From Myxococcaceae bacterium (lineage in GTDB: Bacteria > Myxococcota > Myxococcia > Myxococcales > Myxococcaceae), in NCBI GenBank assembly GCA_016926755.1, contig JAFGNZ010000063.1:1-37865 (forward strand): 37,865 nucleotides of DNA. The letters are read 5' to 3'. The translations under genes were made by a program, and so were the position numbers. Positions 1-7,986 of this stretch are shown piece after piece. The number at the start of each line of letters is the position of its first letter. The first letter of the stretch is position 1. Under the pieces are notes generated by a model. The model was not told the origin of the DNA and searched no databases. It worked only from the letters and a program-made list of their open reading frames with translations.

Positions 1-165
1 AGCGAACGACTGCTGCCCGCGGAGACGCTCGCGTACTACAAGGCTCACCTGCCCCCGCACGCCCAGGTGGAGGTGGTGGAGGGCTTCGGGCACGTCCCCC
101 AGGTGGAGCGGCCCGATGAGCTGGTCTCCCACCTGGTGCGCTTCGCTGACACGGCGGTGCTCTAG
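1..165 (+). CDS. alpha/beta hydrolase, C-terminal fragment
   Basis: An open frame enters from the left edge and stops at TAG 163-165, leaving 54 residues. The piece GFGHVPQVERPDELV is the usual end of an alpha/beta-hydrolase fold enzyme: the His of GFGH is the catalytic-triad histidine, followed by a P-x-x-hxxxhxxF helix that closes the domain. The nucleophile elbow and acid residue lie outside the window, so the substrate cannot be told. The gene ends 46 bp before the S41 protease start on the same strand and could be co-transcribed with it. Confidence 0.72.
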   Translation, partial: SERLLPAETLAYYKAHLPPHAQVEVVEGFGHVPQVERPDELVSHLVRFADTAVL

Positions 166-211
166 CCGAGGGTGTAGACTGGCCGGGCCACTCCAGGAAA
201 GGACACACCCC

Positions 212-1540
212 GTGAACCGCCTGCTCCACTCGTGGCGTGTGGCGCTCGCGGCGGGCCTGCTGCTCGCCGCGGCCACCGCGCGCGCGGACCACGAAGACGA
301 CACCTACAAGAACCTGGAGGTGTTCGCGCGGGTGCTCTCCTACGTGGAGAACAACTACGTGGAGCGGGTGGACAACCGCAAGCTGATGCACGGCGCCATC
401 AAGGGCATGCTCGAGACGCTGGATCCGCACACGCTCTTCATGCCGCCGGAGGTCTTCAAGGAGATGAAGATCGACACCTCCGGCGAGTTCGGAGGGCTGG
501 GGGTCGAGATCGCCCGCAAGGGCGACAGCATCGTCGTGGTGGCGGCCGTCGAGGACACCCCCGCGGCGCGCGCCGGCCTGCGCCCGGGGGACGAGATCCT
601 CCGCATCGATGACGAGAACACGCACGGGCAGGACCTGGCGTGGGCGCACCAGCGGCTGCGCGGCCCGGCGGGCAGGCGGGTGCTGCTCACCATCATGCGC
701 GAGGGCTTCAACGCGCCTCGTGAGATCGCCATCATCCGCGACCACATCCGCATCGTGTCCGTGGAGGGGGCGCTCTACGGCGGCATCGGCCACGTGAAGG
801 TGAAGAACTTCCAGGACCGCACGGATCTCTACCTGCGCAGGGAGCTGGACCGGCTGCGCACGCTCAACGGGGGCAAGGAGCTGCGGGGGCTGGTGCTGGA
901 TCTGCGCAACAACCCGGGCGGGCTGCTGGATCAGGCGGTGGCGGTGAGCGACCGCTTCCTGCCGGGCAACCTGCCCATCGTGAGCACGCGCGGGCGGGAC
1001 GGGCGCAACGCCACCGAGGAGCGCAGCAAGGACCGGGACACGGAGGCCAACTATCCGCTGGTGGTGCTGGTGAACGCGGGCAGCGCCTCGGCCTCGGAGA
1101 TCGTCGCCGGCGCGCTGCAGGATCACGGCCGCGCCGTCCTCCTGGGCACGCAGACCTTCGGCAAGGGCAGCGTGCAGACCGTCATCGAGCTGGAGGATGG
1201 CTCGGGGCTGAAGCTGACCATCGCGCGCTACTACACGCCCAAGGGCCGCAGCATCCAGGAGCGCGGCATCACCCCGGACTTCTCCGTGCCGGACGATCCC
1301 GGCGGCAAGCCCGGCCGTGAGACGCGGGAGAAGGACCTGGAGCGCCACTTCAAGGCGGAGCCCGTCGTGTCCAGCCCCGAGCACGCCCCCAGCCCGCGCG
1401 CGCTGCCGGCCAACCTCAAGCCGTGGGACGTGGCCGCGAAGCTCAAGGATCCTCCCCTCAAGGTCGCCCTGGAGTACCTCCACGGCGTGGCCGGGGCCGA
1501 GGCGCGCACCCCGGCCCCAGCGGGGGCCTCGGAGCGATAG
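212..1540 (+). CDS. S41-family C-terminal processing peptidase, exported
   Basis: This is a serine protease of the CtpA/Tsp family, 442 aa, which cleaves substrates at unstructured C-termini in the envelope. The GTG at 212 is chosen because AGGAAAGGA lies just upstream and a signal peptide begins there (MNRLLHSW, a hydrophobic Ala/Leu core, then ATARA). Order: N-terminal helical region with the DPHTLFMPP signature, a PDZ domain around residues 90-175 (GLGVEIARK, AGLRPGDEI), then the peptidase core. The Ser-Lys dyad is S293 in GSASASE and K318 in FGKGS, with the 25-residue spacing seen in Tsp. RNNPGG and YYTPKGRSIQ are also family motifs. The Pro-rich C-tail is low complexity. An upstream ATG in frame at 116 would overlap the hydrolase and spoil the signal peptide. 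Confidence 0.93.
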   Translation: MNRLLHSWRVALAAGLLLAAATARADHEDDTYKNLEVFARVLSYVENNYVERVDNRKLMHGAIKGMLETLDPHTLFMPPEVFKEMKIDTSGEFGGLGVEIARKGDSIVVVAAVEDTPAARAGLRPGDEILRIDDENTHGQDLAWAHQRLRGPAGRRVLLTIMREGFNAPREIAIIRDHIRIVSVEGALYGGIGHVKVKNFQDRTDLYLRRELDRLRTLNGGKELRGLVLDLRNNPGGLLDQAVAVSDRFLPGNLPIVSTRGRDGRNATEERSKDRDTEANYPLVVLVNAGSASASEIVAGALQDHGRAVLLGTQTFGKGSVQTVIELEDGSGLKLTIARYYTPKGRSIQERGITPDFSVPDDPGGKPGRETREKDLERHFKAEPVVSSPEHAPSPRALPANLKPWDVAAKLKDPPLKVALEYLHGVAGAEARTPAPAGASER

Positions 1541-1605
1541 TTGCGTTCCCAACTGGCTTTTCACCGCGCAGTCCGTTTAATGCTCGGCGCATGGTGGGAG
1601 GAGTG

Positions 1606-3372
1606 ATGCGACGATCCAGGAACCGCGTGCTGGATGCGGCGCTGAGTGGCCTGCTGGTAGGCCTGCTCGCCGTCGGTCCGGCCTTCGCGCAGCAGTCCCC
1701 CGAGCGCCTGCTGCCCCCGGCGCCCCCGGCCGCGGCGGCGCCGAAGCTCACCGTCGTGGTGGTGCCGCTGGACGCGCCGGCCCGCGCCCAGGTGCCGCGG
1801 CTGACGTACCTGGCCGAGCAGGCCGTGAGGGGCGCCGGGCGCTTCTCGCTGGTGCGGCTGGTCGACGCGCTGGATCCCCAGGGGGCCAGCATCCGCGAGG
1901 CGAAGGCCCAGGCGGCCACCGCCGCCTTCCAGGAGGGCGTGAAGGCCTACGACGAGCTGGACACCCAGAAGGCGCTCCAGCAGTTCGACAAGGCGGCGCA
2001 GACCTATGAGGGCAGCGATCTGTCCCTGCACTTCGAGGAGATGAGCCGGGCGCGGGTGATGAAGATCGCCTCGTACGTGGCCAACGGCGACAACAAGGCG
2101 TTCCTCCGGGAGCTGAAGGAGGTGCTGGCCCGCAATCCGCGCGCCGAGTTCTCCCCCAACTACTTCCCGCCGGATGAGCTCGCCATCGTCGAGAAGACGC
2201 GCAAGGCGATCCTCGCCGAGGCGAACAGGACGCTCCTGGTGAGGACCGGCGAGGTGATCGCGCAGGTCTTCGTGGACGGGCAGTTCCAGGGGCCCTCGCC
2301 CGTGACGCTCTCGAGCCTCACGTCCGCCGAGCACTTCGTCACCATCATCGCCCCCGGCTACAAGCCCGCCCAGGGGAGGGTCCGAGGCGAGGCGAGCTTC
2401 ACCCTCCAGCCTGTGCCGACCGAGCTTCGCCTGCGCGCCCTGGTGGAGCAGATCGCCAACGAGCCCGAAGGCCCGGGGCGGGACGCGGCGCTCAAGGAGC
2501 TGGGCGCGCTCGCGGGGACGCAGCAGGTGCTGGCGGTGTTGGTGCGAGCCACTCCCAGCGCGGCCGCTCAGGATCTCATCGCGCTCCGGCTGGACGTGTC
2601 CGACGGCCACAACCTGGGCTACGCGACGGCGCCGGTACCCTCCATGGGGGAGGCGATGGACGCGGCGCTCCAGGGGGGGCTCACCCGCGTGCTGCAGGCG
2701 GACGCGCCGCGCATGGGCGGGCCCGTGAGACACTTCGCTTCCGCCAAGGCGGGCCCGGGGCGCCGGACAGCGGGGTATGTGCTGATCGCCACGGGGGCGG
2801 CGCTCGTGGCGGGAGGCTTCTATTTCGGCCTCGAGGCCTCCTCCCGGTCGAGTCGCTTCAAGGAGACACCTCAGACGAGCCCCCGCGCGGAGCAGCTGCG
2901 CTCCGACGGAAAGACGTTCGCGCTCATCGCCGACCTGGGCATCCTCGCGGGCCTCGTCTCGGCGGGAGCGGGCAGCTGGCTGGCCTTCAGTGGAAGTGGG
3001 GGCGACGGCAAGACCCAGGCACGGCCGAGCCGCTCGGCGCCTCCTCCGGGGCCGCCGCCGGCTCGTGAGACACCACCGCCGTCTCGCCCTGCGGACGCTT
3101 CGGTGACGGCGCCCCAGGACACGCCCGCAGCGGCACCCCAGGACACGCCCGTGGCGGCACCCCAGGACACGCCCGCCGCGCCTCCTCGCGAGGAGGCACC
3201 GAAGCGTGGACAGGCTGCCAGGCGCGAGGAGGCTGCGAAGCGCGAGGAAGCAGAGCGCCTCAAGCGTGAGGAGGAGCAGCGGCGCAAGCGCGAGGAGGAG
3301 CGGCGCAAGCGCGAGGAGGAGGGGCAGAAGAAGCGGCGACCACTCGACGAAGACGATCTCCGGAACTACTAG
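1606..3372 (+). CDS. PEGA-domain envelope protein with Lys/Arg/Glu-rich tail
   Basis: 588 aa with an N-terminal signal sequence (MRRSRNRVLD, Leu/Val core, PAFAQQ). Residues about 100-210 resemble a helical TPR-like segment (DTQKALQQFDKAAQTYEG). A PEGA domain follows (VFVDGQFQGPSPVTL, HFVTIIAPGYKP), a beta-sandwich repeat found in surface or envelope proteins. Two hydrophobic segments near residues 385-405 and 435-460 (YVLIATGAALVAGG; LGILAGLVSAGAGSW) suggest membrane insertion. The C-terminus is a Pro-rich linker with three APQDTPxA repeats, then a charged KREEE coil. A GGGAGGAG lies only 2 nt before ATG 1606; ATG 1591 is an alternative without a good site. The lipoprotein gene starts 2 bp downstream, so the two form an operon. 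Such TPR/PEGA proteins are common in myxobacteria, but the role is unknown. Confidence 0.8.
   Translation: MRRSRNRVLDAALSGLLVGLLAVGPAFAQQSPERLLPPAPPAAAAPKLTVVVVPLDAPARAQVPRLTYLAEQAVRGAGRFSLVRLVDALDPQGASIREAKAQAATAAFQEGVKAYDELDTQKALQQFDKAAQTYEGSDLSLHFEEMSRARVMKIASYVANGDNKAFLRELKEVLARNPRAEFSPNYFPPDELAIVEKTRKAILAEANRTLLVRTGEVIAQVFVDGQFQGPSPVTLSSLTSAEHFVTIIAPGYKPAQGRVRGEASFTLQPVPTELRLRALVEQIANEPEGPGRDAALKELGALAGTQQVLAVLVRATPSAAAQDLIALRLDVSDGHNLGYATAPVPSMGEAMDAALQGGLTRVLQADAPRMGGPVRHFASAKAGPGRRTAGYVLIATGAALVAGGFYFGLEASSRSSRFKETPQTSPRAEQLRSDGKTFALIADLGILAGLVSAGAGSWLAFSGSGGDGKTQARPSRSAPPPGPPPARETPPPSRPADASVTAPQDTPAAAPQDTPVAAPQDTPAAPPREEAPKRGQAARREEAAKREEAERLKREEEQRRKREEERRKREEEGQKKRRPLDEDDLRNY
3109..3180 (+). 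repeat. three tandem 24-bp repeats in coding sequence
   Basis: Three in-frame 24-bp units (3109-3132, 3133-3156, 3157-3180) differ at only a few positions and encode APQDTPAA, APQDTPVA and APQDTPAA. They form the Pro-rich linker between the membrane segments and the charged tail of the PEGA protein. Copy number could vary by slippage without breaking the frame. Confidence 0.85.
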
Positions 3373-3374
3373 CC

Positions 3375-3590
3375 ATGCGCTCTCTTCGAAACTCGTGGCT
3401 GCTCGCGGTCGTAGCCTTCTTGTCCGCCTGCAGCCTGCTCGTTGACTTCGATCCCGAGGGTCAGCCCTGTGACTCTCTCAACCAGTGTCTCCCGGACTAC
3501 GCCTGCGAGGACGGGGGCTGTGTCTCCTCGCCTGGGGCCAGGCCGGACGGAGGCACCTCCAGGACGGACGGCGGCACCGGCGGCCCTTGA
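3375..3590 (+). CDS. small Cys-rich lipoprotein
   Basis: 71 aa. The start has charged residues (MRSLRNS), a hydrophobic stretch and a lipobox LSAC, so the mature protein would begin at the Cys and be lipid-anchored. The mature part has four further Cys in the pattern CDSLNQCLPDYACEDGGC, which looks like a small disulfide-bonded knob of the kind common in myxobacterial surface lipoproteins. A low-complexity Gly/Thr/Asp tail follows (DGGTSRTDGGTGGP). It begins 2 bp after the PEGA gene stop and is very likely translated from the same mRNA. Function unknown. Confidence 0.8.
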   Translation: MRSLRNSWLLAVVAFLSACSLLVDFDPEGQPCDSLNQCLPDYACEDGGCVSSPGARPDGGTSRTDGGTGGP

Positions 3591-3656
3591 AGGCACTCCG
3601 AACGCGGCCCCGCCGAGCCGTCTGCCTGCCTTGACCCGCGTGGTCGTCCAGCCGCG

Positions 3657-3676
3657 CCGTGGCTGGAGGGCCACGG
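3657..3676 (+). terminator. GC-rich hairpin, possible terminator
   Basis: CCGTGGC (3657-3663) pairs with GCCACGG (3670-3676) around a 6-nt loop, about 65 bp after the lipoprotein stop. There is no T-run after it, so it may be only a stable hairpin. Its position between two transcription units is what suggests a terminator role. Confidence 0.3.
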
Positions 3677-3758
3677 GCTACAGACATGTATGCCCGTGAA
3701 ATTACAGGGTTACAGCCACTCCCGCTGGCAGTTTTCGTGACCTGTAGCAGGGTTGGTG

Positions 3759-3775
3759 TTGGCATCCCGCGTGCT
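3759..3775 (+). promoter_or_regulatory. sigma-54-like -24/-12 promoter upstream of ddl
   Basis: TTGGCATCCCGCGTGCT has GG and GC exactly 12 bases apart and matches much of the sigma-54 pattern (TTGGCA with a TGCT downstream element). It lies 30 bp before the start of the D-Ala-D-Ala ligase gene. The -12 element lacks one T of TTGC and no enhancer site is visible, so this is a weak call. Confidence 0.33.
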
Positions 3776-3805
3776 GAGGAACGGACCCAGGAGGAGTTCA
3801 CCAAC

Positions 3806-4831
3806 ATGGGCAAGCGTGTCGGAGTGCTGATGGGCGGGTGGGGCGAGGAGCGGGAGATTTCACTGAAGACGGGAGAGGCGGTGGTGGCCGCGCTGGAGGA
3901 GCAGGGGCACACCGTCACCCGCATCTTCGCCGGGCCGGGGCTGGACCGGGTGCTGCGGGGGGCGGAGATGGACGTGGCCTTCCTCGCGCTGCATGGGCGG
4001 ATGGGCGAGGACGGCAAGGTCCAGGGCCTGCTGGAGCTGCTCGAGCTGCCCTACACGGGCTCTGGGGTGCTGGCCTCCGCGCTGGCGATGAACAAACCCT
4101 TCGCCAAGAAGCTCTTCCGGCTGCACAACCTGCCCACCCCGCAGGGCTATCGCATCGGGCGGGACGAGCTCTCCTCGCTCCAGGAGCGCCACGGGGATCT
4201 GGGCTTCCCGTGCGTGGTGAAGCCGGCGTGCGGCGGCTCGTCGGTGGGGCTGGCCCGGGTGAGCGACGACGAGGCGCTGAGCTCCGCGGTGGCCGAGGCG
4301 TGCCGGTACGGTGGCGAGGCCCTGGTGGAGCGCTACGTGCGCGGCCGTGAGGTGACGGTGGGCATCCTGGGCGGCGAGGTGCTGGGGAGCTGTGAGATCT
4401 CCTACCCGCGCGAGGGCTTCGACTACGAGGCCAAGTACAAGGGCGGCTCGCGCTACTTCCTGCCGCCGCGGCTGTCGCCCACGCGCCTGGCCAACGTGGA
4501 GGCGCTGGCGCTGGCGGCCTGGCGCGCGCTGGGCTGCCGTGGCTATGGCCGGGTGGACCTCATCTGCTCGGACGAGGAGAACGACGTCGTGCTCGAGGTC
4601 AACACGCTGCCTGGGATGACGCCCACGAGCCTGCTGCCGAAGATCGCGGCGCAGCGGGGCATCCGCTTCCCGGAGCTGTGCGACCGCATCCTGTCGCTCG
4701 CCACCCGCGATGAGGCGGGGGTGACCGAGGCGCCCGAGATGGGCGCCGTGCAGCCCGCCGCGCTCCGCGCCGTGGGCGGGGCTCATGCCAGGAATTGCCA
4801 GTCCGCTTTTGCCTTGCGCGGTTCCGCCTGA
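3806..4831 (+). CDS. ddl: D-alanine--D-alanine ligase
   Basis: 341 aa ATP-grasp ligase that makes the D-Ala-D-Ala dipeptide for peptidoglycan precursors in the cytoplasm. The start ATG 3806 follows AGGAGGAG at about 3789-3796. N-terminal VLMGGWGEEREISLKTG is the Ddl glycine-rich motif. FLALHGRMGEDGKVQG is the family signature, FPCVVKPACGGSSVGL is the ATP-binding loop, EAKYKGGSRYFLP is the YxxKY region of the omega loop, and EVNTLPGMTPTSLLP carries the metal-binding Glu/Asn and closes the active site. The C-terminal ~40 residues (TEAPEMGAVQPAAL onward) extend beyond the usual fold and are low complexity. It stands alone, with a possible sigma-54-type promoter upstream. Confidence 0.95.
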   Translation: MGKRVGVLMGGWGEEREISLKTGEAVVAALEEQGHTVTRIFAGPGLDRVLRGAEMDVAFLALHGRMGEDGKVQGLLELLELPYTGSGVLASALAMNKPFAKKLFRLHNLPTPQGYRIGRDELSSLQERHGDLGFPCVVKPACGGSSVGLARVSDDEALSSAVAEACRYGGEALVERYVRGREVTVGILGGEVLGSCEISYPREGFDYEAKYKGGSRYFLPPRLSPTRLANVEALALAAWRALGCRGYGRVDLICSDEENDVVLEVNTLPGMTPTSLLPKIAAQRGIRFPELCDRILSLATRDEAGVTEAPEMGAVQPAALRAVGGAHARNCQSAFALRGSA

Positions 4832-4994
4832 AAGCCCGTCACCTCAACGGAAAGGACTGACAGGCATCCAGGCGGAAGGCTGGGAAGAGGGAAACTGCTC
4901 ACTACTTTGCAAACCGTGAAAGCCGCGCTCCGCAGGCCCACTCGACCTCCTGGCAGCATGTAATCTATGCCTTGAGAGTCGGGGGGCTGTGCAA

Positions 4995-5621
4995 ATGTCA
5001 TCTCTGGCGCATGGAAATCCAGGGCTTCGCCTGGGGTGGCGATGCCCGAGCGGCGTGGTGCTCGCGCTGCTGCTCCTGGTTCCCCTGGCGACCCATGGCG
5101 CGGGGCTGCCCGCAACCTTGCGAGCCTCCATGCTGGTGCGAGTCCTTGCCTATGACCGAAGGCTGGGGCAGCACCCGCCTCCCCTCACCCTCGCCGTCAC
5201 TCACCGCGAGGGAGATGCGGCGTCGGAGCTCCTTGGGCGTGAGTTCAGCACCGCGCTGGAGGCGGCCTCGCGAGGCAGATCCATCGCCGGCCGGGCCTTG
5301 CGCGTGGTGCGCATAGGCTTCAACGACACCCAGCAACTCCAGACAGACCTTTCCCAGATGCACGCGGTGGCCCTCTATGTCTGTGAGGGGTTGGAAGCCG
5401 AGTCCAGGGACATCGCCCAGGTGACGCGACGGCTCTCCGTCCTGTCCATCGCTGGGAGTGAGGCGCAGATCAATCAAGGGCTGGCCATTGGCCTGGAGCG
5501 GAAGGGCAACAGCCCTGTCATTCTCATCCACCTGGCGGCGGCCCGAGCGGAGGGAGCGGATCTCGATGCCGGGCTGTTGAGCCTGTCCCGCCTCATCGAG
5601 CCTGGCGGAGAGGAGCCCTGA
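4995..5621 (+). CDS. YfiR/DUF4154-family periplasmic protein
   Basis: 208 aa from ATG 4995 (a GTG two codons earlier at 4989 is also possible). A signal peptide is visible (VVLALLLLVPLATHGAG). The mature sequence has YfiR-family hallmarks: LVRVLAYDRRL near the N-terminus, a beta-alpha repeat with LRVVRIGFN, an ALYVCEGL strand, VLSIAGSEAQINQGLAIGL, and a closing LAAARAEGADLD. YfiR of Pseudomonas is a periplasmic repressor of an inner-membrane diguanylate cyclase. Homologues often sit beside membrane kinases or cyclases and TonB receptors. The next gene, a sensor kinase, starts 2 bp after the stop, so this protein is likely its periplasmic partner (inference). Confidence 0.85.
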   Translation: MSSLAHGNPGLRLGWRCPSGVVLALLLLVPLATHGAGLPATLRASMLVRVLAYDRRLGQHPPPLTLAVTHREGDAASELLGREFSTALEAASRGRSIAGRALRVVRIGFNDTQQLQTDLSQMHAVALYVCEGLEAESRDIAQVTRRLSVLSIAGSEAQINQGLAIGLERKGNSPVILIHLAAARAEGADLDAGLLSLSRLIEPGGEEP

Positions 5622-5623
5622 GC

Positions 5624-7981
5624 ATGGCGTTCCGTCACCTCTCCCTGCGAGCCCGTCTGGTCCTCCTCGTCGCGCTCCTCTTCGCGGCGTTCGCCCTGTT
5701 CTTCCTCGTCTTCGTTCCGGAGCGCATGGATGCCCAGGCGCAGCACTGGGCGCTCGGCCGGGCGAAGGGGATCGCTCAGCTGCTGGCCAGCGCCACGGGG
5801 CCGGCGCTCGACTTCGGGGATGCACTCAACGGTCAGAGCCATCTCCAGGCGCTCGCCTCCACGCCGGAGGCCACCTTCGGCCTGCTGCTGCGCGAGGACG
5901 GCACGCCGCTGGCCAGCTGGCACCCGGAGCGCGCCGTGGCAGTCCCCCGGGGCTTTCCCGAGGGAGCGCGGATCCTCGGGCAGGAGGTGGTGGCGCGGGT
6001 CAACATCCAGACCCGAGGGGGGCAGCAGGGGGCGCTCCTGCTGGGCTTCAGCCTCGCCGAGCTGCGGCGGGAGAGCCAGCGCACCCTGCAGCTGGCGGCA
6101 ACCGTCTCCGCGCTCATCTTCGGCTTCGGGGTGCTGGCGGCCTTCGGCCTGGGGACCCTGCTGGTCCGGCCGCTCCGGCACGTCACCCAGGTGGCGCTGC
6201 GCATCTCCCAAGGAGAGTTCGACGCCCAGAAGGAGCTGGATCTCACGCGGCGCGACGAGCCGGGGGCTCTTGCCTCCGCGCTGTCACGGATGCTCCAGCG
6301 GCTGTACGAGCAGAGGGCCCTCATCGAGTCCCAGAGCGAGGCCTCCTCCGAGGGCATCCTCACCATCTCCGAGGAGGGAATGCTGCTGGCCCACAACCAG
6401 CGCTTCCTCCAGCTCTGGCACCTGCCCCCGGAGCGGCTGGAAGGGCATCGCCTGGAGGAGCTCTTCCAGGTCCTCGCGCCGCTCATGGTGGACCCCGAGG
6501 CGCTGTGGCGCATGGTGGACTTCCAGCGGGAGCCGCCCGCGAGTGGCGCGGAGGAGCTCGGCCTGAAAGACGGGCGGACGCTCACGGCCTACCGGGCCCC
6601 CATTCAGGGCCGGGAGGGGGCGCGCTTTGGGTGGGGGCTCTACTTCCAGGACATCACCGAGCGGCTGGCGCAGGAGCGAGTCCGCGCGCGCAACGCCGAG
6701 CTCGAGCAGCGGGTGGCCGAGCGCACCGAGGAGCTCGCCGGCCGCCTGCGTGAGCTGCGCGAGGCCCAGGCGCAGCTCATCCTCGCGGACCGGCGCACGT
6801 CCGTGGGCACCCTGGCCGCTGGCGTGGCGCACGAGGTCAACAACCCGCTCGCCTACCTCACCTCCAACATCCATTACGTCCTCCAAGAGCTGCCCGAGCT
6901 GCGAGCAACCCTCATGCCCGGCTGTCCTCCCGAGGCGAGAAAGCGCACGGACGAGGCGTGGAAGGAGGTGACCGATGCGCTGACCGAGGCGAGCGAGGGT
7001 TGCTCGCGCGTCCAGCACATCGTCCAGAGCCTCAAGTCGTTCTCGCGGGGAGACGATGACACGCGCAAGGCGGTCGAGATCCCCCACAGCCTCGAGACGG
7101 CGATCAGCATGGCCTCGAACGAGCTGCGTCACCGCGCCCGGCTCGTGCGCGCCTACCAGCCGGTGCCCTACGTCGAGGCCAATGACGTGCACCTGGTCCA
7201 GATCTTCCTCAACCTGCTCATCAACGCCGCCCATGCCATCGAGCCCGGCGCGGCGGACCAGAACGAGATCCGGATCACCACCTGCCAGAGTGATGAGGGA
7301 CAGGTGCGGGTGAGCATCAGCGATACCGGCAGTGGCATGTCCCCGGAGGTGCGCAGCCGCCTGTTCACCCCCTTCTTCACCACCAAGCCCGTGGGGGTGG
7401 GGACCGGGCTGGGGCTGTCCGTCTGCCAGGGCATCGTCACCCGCCTGGGGGGACGCATCGAGGTCCACAGCGAGCAGGGGCGTGGCAGCACCTTCACCGT
7501 CGTCCTCCCCCCCGCTCGCCGCAGCGCCGCCAGGGCCCTCCCACCGGCTCCGTCCATCGCGCGGCCCCCATCGCACGGCGGCCGGGTGCTGGTGGTGGAT
7601 GACGATCCCCTGGTGGGCTCCTCGCTGCGCCGGATCCTCGAGTTCGAGTACGACATCACCGTCGCCTCCAGCGCACGCAAGGCCCTGGACGCCATCCTCC
7701 AGGGCACCCGGTTTGATCTCATCCTGTGCGACCTGATGATGCCGGAGATGACCGGCATGGACTTCTTCGCCGAGCTGCAGCGGCTGTTCCCCACCCAGGC
7801 CGACGCGGTCCTCTTCTTCACGGGAGGCGCCTTCACCGAGGCGACCCGCGACTTCATCGCGCGGCGGGCGGATCGGGTGCTGTCCAAGCCCATCGACACC
7901 CAGCTCCTGCTCGAACACCTCCGGATCCGGATGGATCAGAGCAGGGCCGTCCCCAGTCCCCTCGCTTCCCCCATGGTCTGA
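5624..7981 (+). CDS. hybrid sensor histidine kinase with C-terminal receiver
   Basis: 785 aa. TM1 spans about residues 10-31, an extracytoplasmic sensor 32-155 follows, then TM2 about 158-182, HAMP about 180-240, a PAS-like domain 240-350 (ASSEGILTISEEGML, LYFQDITER), and a coiled coil. The HisKA H-box has phospho-acceptor H403 (GVAHEVNNPLAY). The HATPase_c domain has the N-box NLLINAAHAI, G1 ISDTGSGM and G2 GTGLGLSV. After a Pro/Ala linker a receiver domain follows with acidic pocket D659-D661 (VVDDDP), phospho-acceptor D703 (LCDLMMPEMTG) and K755 (LSKPI). The start follows GAGAGGAG, 2 bp after the YfiR-like gene. The receptor gene begins 5 bp downstream, so the three act as one operon. The output is unknown because no DNA-binding regulator is present. 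Confidence 0.93.
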   Translation: MAFRHLSLRARLVLLVALLFAAFALFFLVFVPERMDAQAQHWALGRAKGIAQLLASATGPALDFGDALNGQSHLQALASTPEATFGLLLREDGTPLASWHPERAVAVPRGFPEGARILGQEVVARVNIQTRGGQQGALLLGFSLAELRRESQRTLQLAATVSALIFGFGVLAAFGLGTLLVRPLRHVTQVALRISQGEFDAQKELDLTRRDEPGALASALSRMLQRLYEQRALIESQSEASSEGILTISEEGMLLAHNQRFLQLWHLPPERLEGHRLEELFQVLAPLMVDPEALWRMVDFQREPPASGAEELGLKDGRTLTAYRAPIQGREGARFGWGLYFQDITERLAQERVRARNAELEQRVAERTEELAGRLRELREAQAQLILADRRTSVGTLAAGVAHEVNNPLAYLTSNIHYVLQELPELRATLMPGCPPEARKRTDEAWKEVTDALTEASEGCSRVQHIVQSLKSFSRGDDDTRKAVEIPHSLETAISMASNELRHRARLVRAYQPVPYVEANDVHLVQIFLNLLINAAHAIEPGAADQNEIRITTCQSDEGQVRVSISDTGSGMSPEVRSRLFTPFFTTKPVGVGTGLGLSVCQGIVTRLGGRIEVHSEQGRGSTFTVVLPPARRSAARALPPAPSIARPPSHGGRVLVVDDDPLVGSSLRRILEFEYDITVASSARKALDAILQGTRFDLILCDLMMPEMTGMDFFAELQRLFPTQADAVLFFTGGAFTEATRDFIARRADRVLSKPIDTQLLLEHLRIRMDQSRAVPSPLASPMV

Positions 7982-7986
7982 GGCAG

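Noticed and set aside
1561-2733. 390-codon minus-strand frame opposite the PEGA gene
   Set aside because: It mirrors the codons of the PEGA protein and has the His/Arg/Leu-rich composition of an antisense shadow.
3238-3345. Independent repeat array or CRISPR in the KREEE-coding region
   Set aside because: The repeats are in-frame codons of a charged coil in the PEGA protein, with no spacers or conserved unit length.
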